Positions 45,199 to 57,606 of a DNA stretch of 64,000 nt are shown piece after piece. The translations under genes were made by a program, and so were the position numbers. The notes under the pieces are model-generated. The model saw nothing but the letters and a program-made list of their open reading frames with translations. It ran no database searches and was not told the origin of the DNA. The DNA lies in assembly GCA_024345305.1 (NCBI GenBank), contig BRON01000001.1, positions 930,001-994,000 on the forward strand, in the 5' to 3' direction. Origin of the DNA: Mrakia gelida (taxonomy: Eukaryota > Basidiomycota > Tremellomycetes > Cystofilobasidiales > Mrakiaceae). Each line of letters starts with the position of its first letter. Positions within the stretch are counted from its first letter, which is position 1.

Positions 45199-48100
45199 TT
45201 ATGAAGAGGACGCCGCTTCCTTCGCAGCCAAGGCAGCAGCTGCGAGACGAGCGTTCTTTGATCGAGCTCGAATCCGAGGCCCGAATTTTCTGCTCGAGCG
45301 AAGAAAGACGGGAGACTCTGTCAGCTCCCGAAGAACATCTGAGAAAGAGCAAGATACGCACTTGAAGATGAAGGGTAGCGGCATGAGGAGCATGCAGAGG
45401 ATGGCGAGGATCAAGCAGGCGACTGTCGAAGACGAAAGGAAACGAAAGGTCAGCTCGAGCCTCTCCTCCTCCACCGCCTCCTTCGTCGCTCATTACTTCT
45501 TTGCCATCTCTTCCTCATCCACCCTCAGAGACTCTTCGTCCATCCCAGGTCTAGCAACAGCCATCAGCGTCGACGACAAGGACTCACATCGCGGTTTGAG
45601 AGCGGTGTACATCGTCTTCCCGAAGAGAGGGAAAACGGCTCCCGCGATGGAACGAATGACGGTGGCGGCTGAGAGTGCGGTCGCGGCGCTGTATATGTAG
45701 GTATCGACGATGTAGTTCATGAGGGGTAGGACTGAAAAGCGAGAGAAGGAGGAGGTCAGCTCGAGCTCGTCCTTCGAGACGTGAACGAAGGAGGAGATCA
45801 CGAACAGATTAGACTCAGAGCAAAGCCCATGAGCGCTCCGCTCATCATTGGTACCGCCCCTGTATGGTGCAAAGCGCGAGAAGAGGGTCAGAGGTCGCAA
45901 GATCGAAGGGAGAGGAGAGGCTCGAGAGAGATCGCGTCGTTTGCTCACAGTGGATCGAAACGTAAGATGTGAAGCCGAGCCAGAGGATAGCGACGGGAAG
46001 AAGAGGAGCTCCAATATACGCAGAGTCCAGCCGAAGCTCAGGTGGCACGGCTCCAGATGGGTAGGCAGCTGTTGGAGAGGGACAGAAGATCAGAGCCGAG
46101 ACGCGTTGTTCCTCGTCTCGAAGCAAGCCGAAAGCTTTTGAACTCACCAGCGTCTCGAATATACTTGGGGTTGTAGAACAAGGCTGAGAGACCCGTACCA
46201 GCAACGCTCCCGAAGAGGAAGGGAAGGAACTGCAAACGAGGAAGGTCAGCCCCTCGTCGTTCGAAACAGAAACGAAGCGACGGCGCGAAACCTTACCATC
46301 AGTCCTGAAGGTCCAGCTTTGAAGCCGTGTCCTTGTTGAAAGATAATCTGCAGAAGATGAAGATTAGCCTCGAAGAAAAATCGCTCGAGTGGAAAGAAAA
46401 CCACAGAAGACGCTGTGGTTCGAATTTTGAGGTTCTGAGACTCACAGGGAAGGCCACGAAGTTCAGGTACATTACCCCGTAGATCGTACTCATATAAAGC
46501 GTGATCGCTGCGAGCATGGGCTCCTCAACTGGTGACGGGGACGGTCCAGAGAAGGAGAAAGAAGGAAGAGGTCAGCGCGACGCGTCGACATCAGGCACCT
46601 GCCATCGACTCGACAGAGAAGGTAGGAACGTACCGAGCATCGCGAAGGGTCGCACGCATACGTCGTTGACTCGAGCCTTGATACCGGTCTGTTTCCTCTC
46701 GACTGAAGACGAAAGCGAGAACGAAAGAACGAGTCAGCGAAGAATCGAGAGAGGCGAGAGAGATTCGAAGCTCGAACGTACGAGGAGCAAACCAGGGATC
46801 CCCAGTCTCCTTCCTGAGACGCTTGGCCTTAGTGCATAAGATGACGGGAGCGTAGGTCTCACTGGAGAGAGAGAGGGAAGGAAGGAAGGAAGGAAGGAGG
46901 GAAAGGTGGTAACGCGTCAGTTCGAGTGCGCCTTCACTCGCCGCGACGAGAGAGCTTCTTCGAGGACTAACGGAACGGTGAAGACGATGACGAGTAAACA
47001 GACTGCCGCGAACGCGCAGAGAAGCCAGTAAAGTGCGGACCATTTGACGCCAGCTGGAAGGAGGGAGAGGAAGAAGAGGAGCCGTCAGCTCTGAATCGCT
47101 GTCATCGTTTGTCGCGATCGTCGAATCGTTTGCTCCTCGACAATCAAAGTCTTCTTCTGCTCGATTTCACGTCTCAAGACTCCCAAGACTCACCATCTCC
47201 CATGTAACCACCAATAATCGGGCCTTGTAGCAGTCGGAACGAGGAAGGCAAGAGCAATCGTCAGGGAAGGGAAAGAGACGCGAGACGCGAGCCCTGGAAC
47301 GGTCTCGAGGTCTTCGACTGACCGATGGCAGGTCCGACGGTAGGTGCGAGGACCTTTGAAGGTGAGACGGAGACAAAAGGGGAAACCCGAAAGGGTCAGC
47401 CGGGGAACTTCAAACGAAACGCGACGCGACGAGCGAACTCACGAAGACCGAGATCGCGAGCCCTCGGATCCTGGGCTCGAAGAGATCTCCGATCTGACCA
47501 CCAGTGACGACGATGGGTGACGAGGCGCAGACTGAAGAAGGAGGCGGAATGGAACGAGACGAGAAAAGAGGGAAGGAATATGGTCGTGTGAGCAGGCTCT
47601 TCGCTCGATGTCAGCTTCGAAGGAGAAGGACTCACTCCCTCCGAGAAGTCGGAATACTAAGACGGCTGTTGTGTTGGGAGCGAGTGCCGAGCCGACTTGG
47701 AATCCGACGTAGAAGACGAAGGCAACGATGAGGGGCGGTCGTCGACCGTAGACCTCACTGCGAGGCACGAAGAACGAAGAGAGGTCAGCTTCGACCTGTC
47801 GCCTTCTCAACGCGTCCTTCTCGACTTCGAGGGGCCACAAGAACGGACCTGAGAGGTCCCCAGAACAGAGGTCCTATCACATATCCAGCGACGAAGAGCT
47901 GAGAAGGAGCAAAGCCGGTCAGATGCGCCTCGAAAGTTGCGACGCGTCGAGGAGGCGAGTTCCGAACTCACCGAGAGCACGAGAATCGACTCAATATCGC
48001 CCATCCCGAAGACGACTTTCATTTCTGACAGCACTCCAGTGGGTGCTGAAGAAGCAAACGTCCTAGAGACCTCGAGATAAAGGAAGGAGAGTTCAGCGAA

Positions 48101-48828
48101 GAGTCGGCAAGCTCCGAGGTTCGAATCCAACGAGCGCTGGCAGCGGCGAAAGGAAGAGGCGAAGGAAGGGTGAGATTTGCAGGACACTAACGCGTTGAGT
48201 ACCAGCAGCCCAGCAGTGAAGACGAGATACCACCGGTACCTCATGCTCCAGTTCTGGTAGGAAAGAGGGAAGGAGAGAGCGTGTGAGCAAGGGAAAGGAA
48301 ACGAAGAGCCGGCGACCTTCGAGCTTTGACCTCCTCCCTCCCTCCCTCCCTCCTTCTCTTTGTTCCTCCAGCTTCGCTCCCCACCCTCTGCTCTTCGACT
48401 CGTCTTTAAACTCACCATAGGGTTTTCCTTGTCGTCCTCGTCAAACCTCACCTCCCAGTCCCGCTCCCCTTTCGATTCCCTCTCTCGATCCTTCTCGTCG
48501 AAGTCAGCCTGTTCGTCGAGAGCTTCTTGTTGGGAATGTGGAGGAGGCAGACCAGTCGAGTCACCCTCTCCCGGTGAGCTGGTTCCGAAAGGTCCAGGAG
48601 TACCCCTGAGAGGTCGAACGAGCGCGCAAAGATGTCAGCTCAAAGAGAAGAAGAGGTGGAGGAGGAGAAAGAACAAGGTACGACGACGACGAGGGCGGAG
48701 AGAGGGACTCACGAGACGACTCGATGAAGGTGTTGATCCATGCCAAACTCGTCCTCCTTTGGCGCGTTCTTCTCAAGATCAGGGACGGCGAGCGTATGTT
48801 CCGAGTTGATACTGGAAGAGAGAGACAT
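45199..48828 (-). CDS. MFS transporter, DHA1/polyamine-type, 20 exons
   Basis: Major facilitator protein, probably a drug:H+ antiporter-1 or polyamine exporter in the plasma membrane. Twenty exons on the minus strand, from 48828-48713 to 45289-45199, sum to an open frame of 565 residues; exons range from 30 to 190 nt. N-terminus is cytosolic and acidic (MSLSSSINSEHTLAVPDLEK), then the family start KENPMNWSMRYRWYLVF. Landmarks: helix 1-2 ATFASSAPTGVLSEMKVVFG, motif A-like region GPLSEVYGRRPPLIVAFVFY, motif C-like VLAPTVGPAIGGPIIGGYM, the central loop KRLRKETGDPWFAP, then IGAPLLPVAILWLGF, PLMNYIVDTYIYSAATALS and FGKTMYTALKP, ending KKFGPRIRARSKNARLAAAA. Acceptors of two exons are AAG. Substrate not determinable. 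Confidence 0.9.
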
Positions 48829-49300
48829 CTTTTTGAGCGTGAGTGAGCGTTGGGAGAAAAGAAGGAGAAAAGAGGAACCGACGTCGGGACCTGTGATTTC
48901 AGCCCTGCCGAACTCTTTCGCTCTGCGCCGAAGATTGGGGGTCGACGAACTCTGCGCTTCCCTGCTCGTATACTTCCCTCACCGGTGCTCTGAGTAGCGA
49001 AGAACGAAAAGTACTTGATAAGGACGTACGACCAAAAGCCTGGGAGGAAGAAGCGGCGCCGATAGGTTGAAACTGGGGGTGATGAGACGCGACGCAGACG
49101 AAGAGTAGAAATGCGAGGAGAGAGAGAGAAATGCTACGAGCCTATACAAGCGAGAACGATACAGAGTTGCTTAGCATGCCGAGCTGCTGCTATGAAAGCG
49201 AAAGAAGAGGAAGAGGTCGAAAGTCAGTCAACGTGCCGCTCGACCGTCCGCGACGACCGCGTCGGAATCTCCTCGAAGATCTGCGAGAAGAACGCCGAAC
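48829..49300. other. intergenic region
   Basis: Between the MFS start and the cyclin stop. No feature recognised. Confidence 0.3.
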
Positions 49301-50929
49301 TCACCTACGCTCCCTCCTACTCCTAGTCTCCTTCTTACTGATATGTTCCCAAGTCCCTCTCCTCTCCAACCTCCCTCCCTTCCAGACCGTACTGAACTCC
49401 GAATCCTCGTCCCCTTCTCCATCTCGACCCTTCTCCTTCTCTCCCCCTCCTCCCTCCGTCTCAAACCCAACCTCATCGACGCCTCCAGAATGCAGCCTAC
49501 TCCCAGCAACGCCCGATCCTCTGACGATCCCGCCTCTCCAGGACTTCTCCTCGACGCCAGCCCTCTTCTGCAACAGGAACAGATTCCCAGGGATCGCGAC
49601 GTCTCCAGAATCGACTCCATGACTTCGAGTCTCGAGGGTTTGAGCGTCATTCCAGAACCCAGCAGCTCGATGAAGGAGTCTGCGAGCAAGAAAAGGGAAC
49701 GAAGGCGCGCGTGGTCAGGTTGGAAAGATGGAAAGAACGAACCGGCTTCGACGCGACGAGGGCTCGACACGATCGAACTCACTCTTTGGACGAGATGAAG
49801 ACATCCCACTTCAAGCATCCCAGAAGCTGCTTCTCCATCGTGTTGATCTCCTGGAGGGTCCAAGGAGTCCAGGGAAGGAAGGACTTCGAGAGATGACCGA
49901 CGTCGCAAAGCCATTTGAGAGCGAGGAGAAATGAAGCGAACGTGATTCGGAGAGGAGCGTCTTGAGAGATCACTGAAAGAGTGGATATAAAGGAGGAGGG
50001 TCCGATCAGCTACGGGAGAAGGGCAAAAGAGGTAGGAGAGTTTCGGTCAAGAGCTGACCTTCGGTGCCCATCGAAGGGTAGTTCGAGAGGAGTCGCTCGA
50101 GGTAGATGATGGTGGCGATGAGAACGACGAGCTGTGAGGCGAAAGAAGTGGAAGGATTACTCAGTCAGCTCAAACTGCGAGCGAGAGGTGGGAGGCAAGA
50201 AGATCGGTACGAACAGGGTGAGGAGACAGGGACGTCCAAGCGAGAAGGTACTTCGCGACGAGATCCTTTTGTTTCGTAGCGGCTTGAGATCTCGTTCGCG
50301 AGTCGTGGCCGACTCCTCTGGGGAGAGAGGGGACCAAGAGTCCGACAACCTCAGCTCCCATCTCTACGGAGAGAAGAGGGGAGAAGGAAGAAGAGCGAGG
50401 AGTTCGTCAGCTCCAAGCACCGTCGACGTCGATCGACTTCATTCATTAACGACGTGCGAAAGAAGAAAAGAGAGAAAGATAGAGACTCACCAGCGTCAGC
50501 TCTCGTACACTTGAGGTTCATCAATTGATCCATCTGGTTTCGATCCTCTACGGCCAACCCAGCGAGACAGACAGGCTTCCATCTCCCTCCGAGGAGGAAC
50601 TCGACGTCTCCCAGTCCTCCATCGTCTCCTCCGCTGGTCAACCCGTCGAGAACGAGATCCTCCTCTGAGTCTCCAGCGTTTGCCTGGGAGATGAAGAGTC
50701 CTGAGAGCCTGAGGTTGTTGGGAGAGATGGGTGGGGAGGGTGGGAGAGGGTTGAACTGAGGGAGAGTCGAGCTCGAGCTGGCGATGGAGGAGGGCTGAGA
50801 GTTGAGCTCGTTCGGGTTCGACGTCGATGAGGGTGTTTGAGTTCGAAGGTAGGATGGACCATTAGGAGGAGAGAGAAGAGCTCGGAGGCAGCTCGAGGGC
50901 GAGGAGGGTCTTGAGAAGCTAGGTGCCAT
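49301..50929 (-). CDS. Pcl-type cyclin
   Basis: Cyclin-box protein of the fungal Pcl1/2 (Pho85-partner) type. Five exons (minus): 50929-50491, 50363-50215, 50131-50059, 49972-49783, 49679-49301; 409 residues. The N-terminus (~145 aa) is Ser/Pro-rich. The cyclin box starts in DLVAKYLLAWTSL, runs through LVVLIATIIYLERLLSNYPS, ITFASFLLALKWLCDVGHLS and ends INTMEKQLLGCLKWDVFIS; the MEKQLL...LKWD signature is the usual Pcl helix-5 motif. The C-terminal ~125 residues are Gly/Glu/Arg-rich and unconserved. ATG at 50929 is used because it is the first in-frame ATG of the exon. The second exon uses a GTTCGT donor, which is the only option that keeps the cyclin box in frame. Binds a CDK; timing of action unknown. 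Confidence 0.86.
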
Positions 50930-51577
50930 GGTGAAGGGAGGGGGGAGAAGGGCCAAATGCGGGAAGGGAAGAGGTCGAAGGAGGAGGGAGGGAGTCGAAG
51001 TTTCAACTTGATGTGAAGCCGAGATCCTTCGGAGTCACGACCGAAAGAGATTGAAAGCCGCAGAGATACGGGTTCCGTTTGGCGCGTGGTAAAGCGAGAA
51101 GGAGGCTGAAGATGGCGGTCGAGGACGAGGGAGGGAGAATCGATCGAAGGGAGGGTGGGTGACGTTTCCGAAACCGAACCCTCGAAGGTCTTCGCAGAGA
51201 TCGGGTTGAGAAAAAAGTGATCTCCTGCTCCTCTAAGCCATTCGGAAGCTCGTCCCCTCTCTCTCAGTTGGCCAATCGAGAGCAGGAAGGGTGGCGGGGT
51301 CGTGGTTGAAGAAGAGGGAAGGGAGAGGAGTTGAGCTCGAAGCTGTCGATTTGAAGGGAAGCTGTCGATGTGAAGGCCGTCGAACTGCGAGAAAGGTATG
51401 TTCTCTACAGAAGTAAGGAACGCGAAGGGAGATCGAAGCAGTCGTGGAATAGAAACAGGTCAAGTAAAAAGAGAGAAGAGGGTCAAAAGCGAAGGGAAAG
51501 AAAGGGACGAGCACGAGTACAAGCAAAGTAAATGGATGGAGAACGAAACGCGAACGAACGAAGAGACAGATGTAGAT
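50930..51577. other. intergenic region
   Basis: Cyclin promoter and kinetochore-gene 3' side. No chained exon. Confidence 0.3.
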
Positions 51578-53705
51578 CTAGAGCGACCTCTCAGCTCTCA
51601 GTCGTCCGAGAACGTCTCCGACCAGACCTTGAACATCGTTCCCTGGCAGAGCCTGCATCACCGCCTCCGAGATGTCGAGAGTCGAGCCGATCAACTGCGA
51701 GGAGGAACGGACGCGTCGAGAAGAAGGCAGAAACAGCGGTCAGCGTTCGTTGGACTCTCTCCTAGCATCGATTCGGGAGAGCATGGGAAGTTTGAAAGAA
51801 GGACGAAGGTTGAAGGGAGGCGACAGCTCGCGAGAGATGAGGTGCAGACTCACAGACGCGTCGACAAGAAGTCCTCCTCCTCCTCCTGCCGCGACCGAGC
51901 TGCTGTCGAAGGTGAGAAGCAAAGTCACCGGTTCGGTTCCCTTCGTTGGCGGAGGTGCGACGTTCCTACTGTTTTTGGGAGGAGGAGGGGGAGGAACAGC
52001 AGGCAGATCCCAGGTGATTCGAAGGTCGTTTGGGCCAGAGGTGGTGATGGATGCGATGGAGAGGTAGGATTTGTGGAGGGAGAGAAGGGAGGTGTACCTG
52101 GAGGACGAATCAAGAGAAGATAGATTCAGCCACTGCCGAGCGGAAGCCGCCGAAGAAAGCTCAACGTACCATTTGCAGATCGATTCGATTCGCTTCGTGT
52201 CTCCGTCGATGTTCGAGCGCGAGGCGAGAGCGTTCTTGACTCGCAGTTCCTCCTTGGCTCGTTCAGGGCCAAGACGGTCGACCTGACATGAGGAGAAAGG
52301 AAGGTCAGGTCGTGTTTCCCATAGCAGTGAGCGCATGAGAGGAGGAGGGTCGACAGGGAGAAGTGAACTCACGACTTTCACCAGCCTTCCAAGCTCACGC
52401 TTCGTCTCATCTACCTTCGCACTCTTCGATTCGACCTCGTCAGCCAGCGTCTGAATCTCCATGATCTGGTTGTCGAGGAGCTCGTTGGCTTCATCGATGG
52501 TCATCCTCTGTTCGTTCGACGCGCGAGGCAAGAGGCGGTCAGCAAGCGAGAAAGGACCAGCCGGAAGGCCTCATCTTCGTCAAGGAGCTCTCAAAGATAG
52601 GAGAGTATGTTGACTACGTACCTCGGAGACAGGAACCGTCGTTCTCAGTCGAGCGAGCTCCAACTCCATCTCTCGAATCTCCTTCGTGAGCTGCTCGGTC
52701 TCCTGAACCTCGTTGGTGAGCTGCTCGTGACCTGAAAGTGCGCGAGAAGAGAGCTACGGTCAGCTTAGATATCTCAGTAAATCCGAAACCCGAGACGACG
52801 TCGCGGAGAGCTCTCGTTCGAAGAGACGGGCGACAGAGGGACGAACCAGTAGCGACCTCCTCGGCGACTCTTCCAACCTCGTTTCTCAGAGCATCGAGCT
52901 CGATCTTCGAAGCCTTCAGGATAGCCTTAGACTCCTTGTTCTCCTCCTCTGAGTGAGCGCGAACCAAAGAGAAGTCGTGTGGTCAGCCAAACCAGGTTTG
53001 AAGAGCACCGAGCGCAAAGGAAAGAGGAGGAAGGGCGGGGGAGGAGGTCGAGCTCACCCAAGCGGTCGTTGTCCTCCCTATCGATCTGAACGGGATCCTC
53101 AGCCAGGATGAGCTTGAGGAAGGTCTCCTTAGCTTCCTGCTCGAGGTACTTGAACTTGATCTTCTTGAAGAATTCCTGGAGAACGAGGAGAGAGACAGAC
53201 GAAGGAGGGAAGCATGTAGGTCAGCTTCGCTTGCTCCCCCTTCCTTCGCTTTACCTTCCCTCAGCTCCCTTCCTTTCACCCATCCGCCTTTCACGAGCAG
53301 ACCGCATGGAGCCCAAGCTAAAGACCATCCGGAGCTGATAGTCTGGAAGCTGGACGTACGATCTGAGCTGATATCTCCTCCTCTACGAGGGTAGGGTTCC
53401 CTGGATCCTGAGCCATGGCTGAGTCCGAGAAGGTTTGAGTCAGATCGCTCTGGGCTTGAGCTTGAAACTTGTCCTTCATGCTGGCGATGTGGAAACGAGT
53501 CGAGTGGAAGTCGGAGAGAACACTGAGGGGGGAGGAGGGAGAGCCGAGGGAGGGACGGGAGTAAGGGGAAGAAGGAAGGGAAGGGAAGGGAAGGAGAGGT
53601 CAGCTCGTTTGTTCTCTCTTCTCCGTCCGCCCTCTTCCCTTCACATGCTTGCATATGATCGGAGTCGTCTACCCACTCTTGAGCCGGTTGCTGGTCGACC
53701 TGCAT
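51578..53705 (-). CDS. Sos7-like kinetochore coiled-coil protein
   Basis: Resembles fission-yeast Sos7, the partner of Spc7/KNL1 at the kinetochore (Kre28/Zwint-like). Nine exons (minus): 53705-53677, 53522-53360, 53175-53058, 52948-52847, 52731-52622, 52507-52373, 52282-52170, 52097-51854, 51694-51578; 376 residues. The N-terminal family block is EFFKKIKFKYLEQEAKETFL followed by KLILAEDPVQIDREDNDRL. A long coiled coil (EEENKESKAILKASKIELDA ... RMTIDEANELLDNQIMEIQ) follows, and then a globular C-terminal domain (LSLHKSYLSIASI, PNDLRITWDLP, TEPVTLLLTFD). The GTGGGT donor of exon 1 was chosen because it is the only one that joins to exon 2 in frame. Expected to act at centromeres in mitosis. 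Confidence 0.74.
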
Positions 53706-54182
53706 CTTTGAAAAACGGAGAAGGGGTAGATGGAAGGAGGAAGAGGGGAGGGAAGGTAGGAAGCCGACTGTTTGGGGTTGTGGTTTGTCGACTTCGAGAA
53801 GAGAAATCAACAGGCGCGTCGACCCTCCCTCCCCCTCCCCTTCGCGACCGAAGTGCGGAGAAACGTCCGCTCTCGCTGCTATATTCGACAGAAGAAGAGT
53901 CCCGCCCCGCTTCAGGAGCCTCGTATCGACCAAAGAGAATGGAGAAAAGCTGAGTCCTCCAAAGCCACGCGTCGAGTCGCTTGCGTCGGGAGGCGAGAAG
54001 AGCCCGAGCGAGTTGAAGGCAGAGGCATGCTAGATATTTGATACCGCAGCTGATGATAGAAAGACAAATATGCAGTTGCTACAGTGGACCCTTGACGTGT
54101 ATGGAGAACAGAGAGCAGAGACGAAACCCAAGCCAGAAACCAAACAGATGCAGAACGCGACACTCCCTCCTCCCACCCAACC
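53706..54182. other. intergenic region
   Basis: Kinetochore-gene promoter and 3' side of the velvet gene; no other feature seen. Confidence 0.3.
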
Positions 54183-55169
54183 TCAGAGCTCGTCCATCCG
54201 AAACTGACTAATAGAGTTCACGTCGTCTCCGTCCTCCCCCTTTGGCACCTCCGTCTCGTCGCCGTCTCCTTCTAGTATCTCCGTCGCGTTCCCGTCCTCC
54301 TCTCGGGCGATCGTCGACGCTTTCCCTGACGAAGACCGGCTGCGTGTCGAGGAAGATGATGATGATTTGGGAGCAGGTACGGATGAACTCGGTTTGCTTC
54401 CTCCTGGAGCAGCTCGGATCTTGATGCGATGGCCTTGCGTGATGAAGTGCTGAAAGAAATGGAACGACAACGAGGGGAAAGGAAGGGGAGAGAACGGTCG
54501 TCAGTAGGGCTAGCGGGTGCAAGGCGAGACGAAAGTGAGAGCCTCAACTACCTTCTCGAGTTGAGTGTTCATCGGAAGACCGGGGTGCCTAGAAGGAGAA
54601 GCGACAAAGAAGAGCGATCAGCGACGGTGGTCAACGCGTCTCGACGAAGAAAACGATGGGTTCCTTTTCGGAGAGCCGAGGAGCGGGCGAGGAAGACATC
54701 GTGCGACTCACTCCCTAGCCGGGTAGACAGTGAAAGGACTCGAGAAGCATTCAGCGAGGATCGGAGGGTGGAGGATCGCTTCGTGCGTCCGCGAGTCGAG
54801 GTCGACGAGGGAGAACCGAAGCGAATACTCTCCCTCAGTTCGAACGGCGAGATCCTGTCGTTCCAGGAACGCCATGGCAGAGTAGCGGGTCAGTTCAAGA
54901 TCTCGAGATCTCGCATAGATGGCAAGAGACGCGGTACGAGCTGCAGCAACGAACGAGTCGACTCACTTGGAAGATGAACCAGGTACCGTTTTGGGTTTGA
55001 AGATCCGTCAAGGATAAGGCTTGACATATGAGATCTGCATTTGAAGGAGGTATCGGTGAGCTAGGATTCGGGCCAACGCGTGGGAGCACGCGGCGAAAAC
55101 AGGCACGACCGAAGACGACTCACTTCCTAGAAGATTCCTCGCCACCTTCGCGCCTTCCGTTCCAAACAT
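54183..55169 (-). CDS. velvet-domain protein, C-terminal half only
   Basis: Velvet proteins are fungal regulators of development and secondary metabolism with an NF-kB-like DNA-binding fold. Five exons (minus): 55169-55124, 55034-54967, 54854-54712, 54588-54552, 54449-54183; 186 residues if the ATG at 55169 is used. Visible family blocks: NLLGNLICQALSLTDLQ, GTWFIFQDLAVRTEGEYSLR, SFSSPFTVYPAR-like CFSSPFTVYPAREHPGLPMN and GHRIKIRA at the end. The tail is Ser-rich and acidic. The N-terminal half of the velvet fold, normally ~100 residues upstream, is not found: only ~260 bp separate this start from the stop of the RNPS1-like gene on the same strand. The frame is open upstream to about 55298 without an ATG. 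Either truncated or with an N-terminus I missed. Confidence 0.7.
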
Positions 55170-55433
55170 CCTATCGACGCGAGAACGGCCGTCGACGATC
55201 TCCCTGTCGAGCCTGGTGTGATTCCTCCTAGGGTCGTCGAGCGAGCTCGTACTTTCCTTCCCAACCGTCGCAACACCTCTCTCTCTCCCCAAACACACAC
55301 GAAGGAAAGAGATCGAACGAGAGATGATACATACTGAAAAGCAAGGAAACGACTAAATCGCAGATCCATCAAACCCACCACTCCTCTCCTCCCTCCCCGC
55401 CCCTCTTCACCATCACCTTCCTCACACCCTCCC

Positions 55434-57251
55434 TTACTTCTTCTCCTCCGCGTCCTCCCCTCCCTCTCCATCCTTCTTATCCACATCCATCGACGCGCTC
55501 CTGGACCTTCGTGCCGTTTCCTTCTTCTTGGGCGCGGGCGACCTCGAGCGAGATCTGGAGTTGGACCTCGAGCGAGACCTGGACCTGGACGAGCGAGAGC
55601 GGGACCTTGAGAACGAGCGAGATCGCGAGCGGGAGTAGGATCTGGATCTTGAGCGGGACCTTGAGCGAGAGCGGGAGCGGGAGTCGGATGGGGATCTGGT
55701 GGGTGGTGGTGGGGTTGAAGGTAGAGGAGGAGATGGGTGGGAGGAGGGAGGAGATGGGAGGGAGGAGGAGATGGGCGAGCGAGGAGTGAGGAGTTGAGTA
55801 GGAAGGTGAGGAAAGAGCGAAGTAAAAAAGAAGATAAGAGTCAGGAATCTGGTCCTCCCTCAGAGTGACCCAAGCAAAGGAGAGCTCGAAGAAGCGTCTC
55901 GCGACGAGCTCGCAAGACGAAACGAAACGTTCGAACTCACCTCCTCCTAGCACCCCCACCACCACCACTCCTCCGAACCGGACTCCTACTCCTACTTCTA
56001 CTCCTCCTCCTCCCCGCCCCCCTCTCGTAGCTCGGACTCCTCCTCCTAGGCGCACCTCTCTCCGCTCCTCGTCGAACAGGTCCTCCTCCAGGCGACAACG
56101 ACCTCCTTCCTCCATCCCTTCCAGGAGGACCACCCCCACCGTACCCTCCACGACCTCTGAACCCATTGCTCTCTCCTCTGAACCCTCCTCCACCCCTAGG
56201 CCCTCCCCCGTACCCTCCTCGGAACCCGCCTCGGTCGTACCCTCCAGGTCCTCCGAACGGAGCTCGAGCAGGAGGGAGAGGGCCGTTCTGACGGTATCCT
56301 CCTCCTCCTCGTGGTCCGGGAGGCGAAGGGGATCGTCTTGATCGTCGAGGTGGAGGGGATCTGGATCTGGAGCGAGAGCGAGAGTCGTATCGACCTCCTC
56401 GTCGAGCTGGAGGGGGACCTCCTCTTGAGCGTGAACGAGAGCGAGAGCGTCGGGAGGGTGAGACTCTTCGTCGACCAGCTGCTGCTGGGGAGGGGGAGGG
56501 TCGTCTGATGGGTTCCTTTTCTGGAGGTGGGAGAGGGAATTCTGAGATCTCTACTGAGAGGATGGATCCGTCGAGTTGACCTTGGTTCATGTGAGAGACG
56601 GCGAGGGTGGCGAACGAAGGGGAACGGAATTCGATGGCGGCTTTGCCTCGGTTCAGACCGGCTGGGAACAAGAAAGAGAAGAGAGGGAAGATGGTCAGTA
56701 TCTTGATTGGTAGAAGGGTGTAAGCGTCGAGTGAGGGAAGAGTCGAGGCGATGGATGGAAGGGAAGGGAAAGGGAGGAAAGGGGAAGGAGAAGGGCGAGC
56801 TCGACTTCACTCGTCTAAAGAGCCCCTCCTCCCTCTGTATACCTCCATCCACCTCGACAAGACCCATCCGAGAAGCCATCGCGTCTATAGATCACTCCTT
56901 GCGAAAAGAAAGGAGTACTCACTCTTCCTGAACAAGGGCAAATCAATCCCAGTGATCTCACCGTACTGGCCAAAGATCTCTTGAAGATGAGCTTTTTGAA
57001 CGTCTACAACCACCCCCAAACGAGCAGAGAAGCCGAGTCAGCATACATCTCAAGCTCTAGGAGACATTGCAGAGCCGACACTCACTCTTTGTGAGGTTGG
57101 AGATGACGATAACGGGAAGGATCGAGGAAGAACTCTCCCCTCCTCCTTCCTTCTCTCCTCCTCCTCCGTTCGTCGTAGCGGCTGCTGCTGCTGCTCGTTG
57201 AGGAGAGCTAGCCAGCACTTTTGGAGAGGTGGATCGGCCTCGGGCGGACAT
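55434..57251 (-). CDS. RNPS1: RNPS1-like RRM/RS-domain protein
   Basis: RNA-binding SR-related protein resembling RNPS1, a peripheral exon-junction-complex and splicing factor. Four exons (minus): 57251-57086, 57003-56923, 56661-55941, 55695-55434; 409 residues. One RRM at ~47-125: VIVISNLTKN, EIFGQYGEITGIDLP, NRGKAAIEFRSPSFATLA, VSHMNQGQLDGSILSVEI. The -MNQGQLDG- block closely mirrors RNPS1. It is followed by Arg/Ser repeats, an RGG/Gly-rich region (GGFRGGYGGGPRGGGGFRG), a second RS run of alternating Arg-Ser dipeptides encoded by the last exon, and an acidic end (MDVDKKDGEGGEDAEEKK). Expected nuclear, phosphorylated on RS dipeptides. Confidence 0.88.
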
Positions 57252-57606
57252 GATTTTGAGGAGAAAGAGAAAGGGAAAGGTGGTGGGGGTGATGCTGATG
57301 GGTTGAGGGAAGAGAGAGAGAGGGAAGGGAAGGAGAGTTGCCCTCGCCTCGTTCTCTTTTTCGAGCGCTGTTCCAGCTCGTCACGATCGTTTTCTAGGGC
57401 TTCTCTCGACTTCCTTCGACTTTCGAGAGCTGCGAGAGAATCAGTTTGAGATAGACGCTGTCTATTCCTATTCGATAACCATCTATAATTCTACGGAACT
57501 GAACCTTAGAAGTCGAGGGACGCGTCGAGGTTGAACGACGGACGACCAGCTGTTCGCGTCGAGCCTGAGCGGAAAGACCGACAGGGAGGTGCGAAGATGA
57601 GAAGAT
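57252..57606. other. intergenic region
   Basis: RNPS1-like promoter and 3' side of GNAT paralogue U. Nothing else seen. Confidence 0.3.

Noticed and set aside
48100..48140. tRNA-like GGTTCGAATCC
   Set aside because: The T-loop-like string has no pairing T-stem or acceptor stem and lies within an intron of the MFS gene.
55477..56193. 238-codon minus-strand frame containing Val/Gly-rich sequence
   Set aside because: Out of frame with the RS-domain exons of the RNPS1-like gene; arises from repetitive Arg-Ser codons read in another frame.
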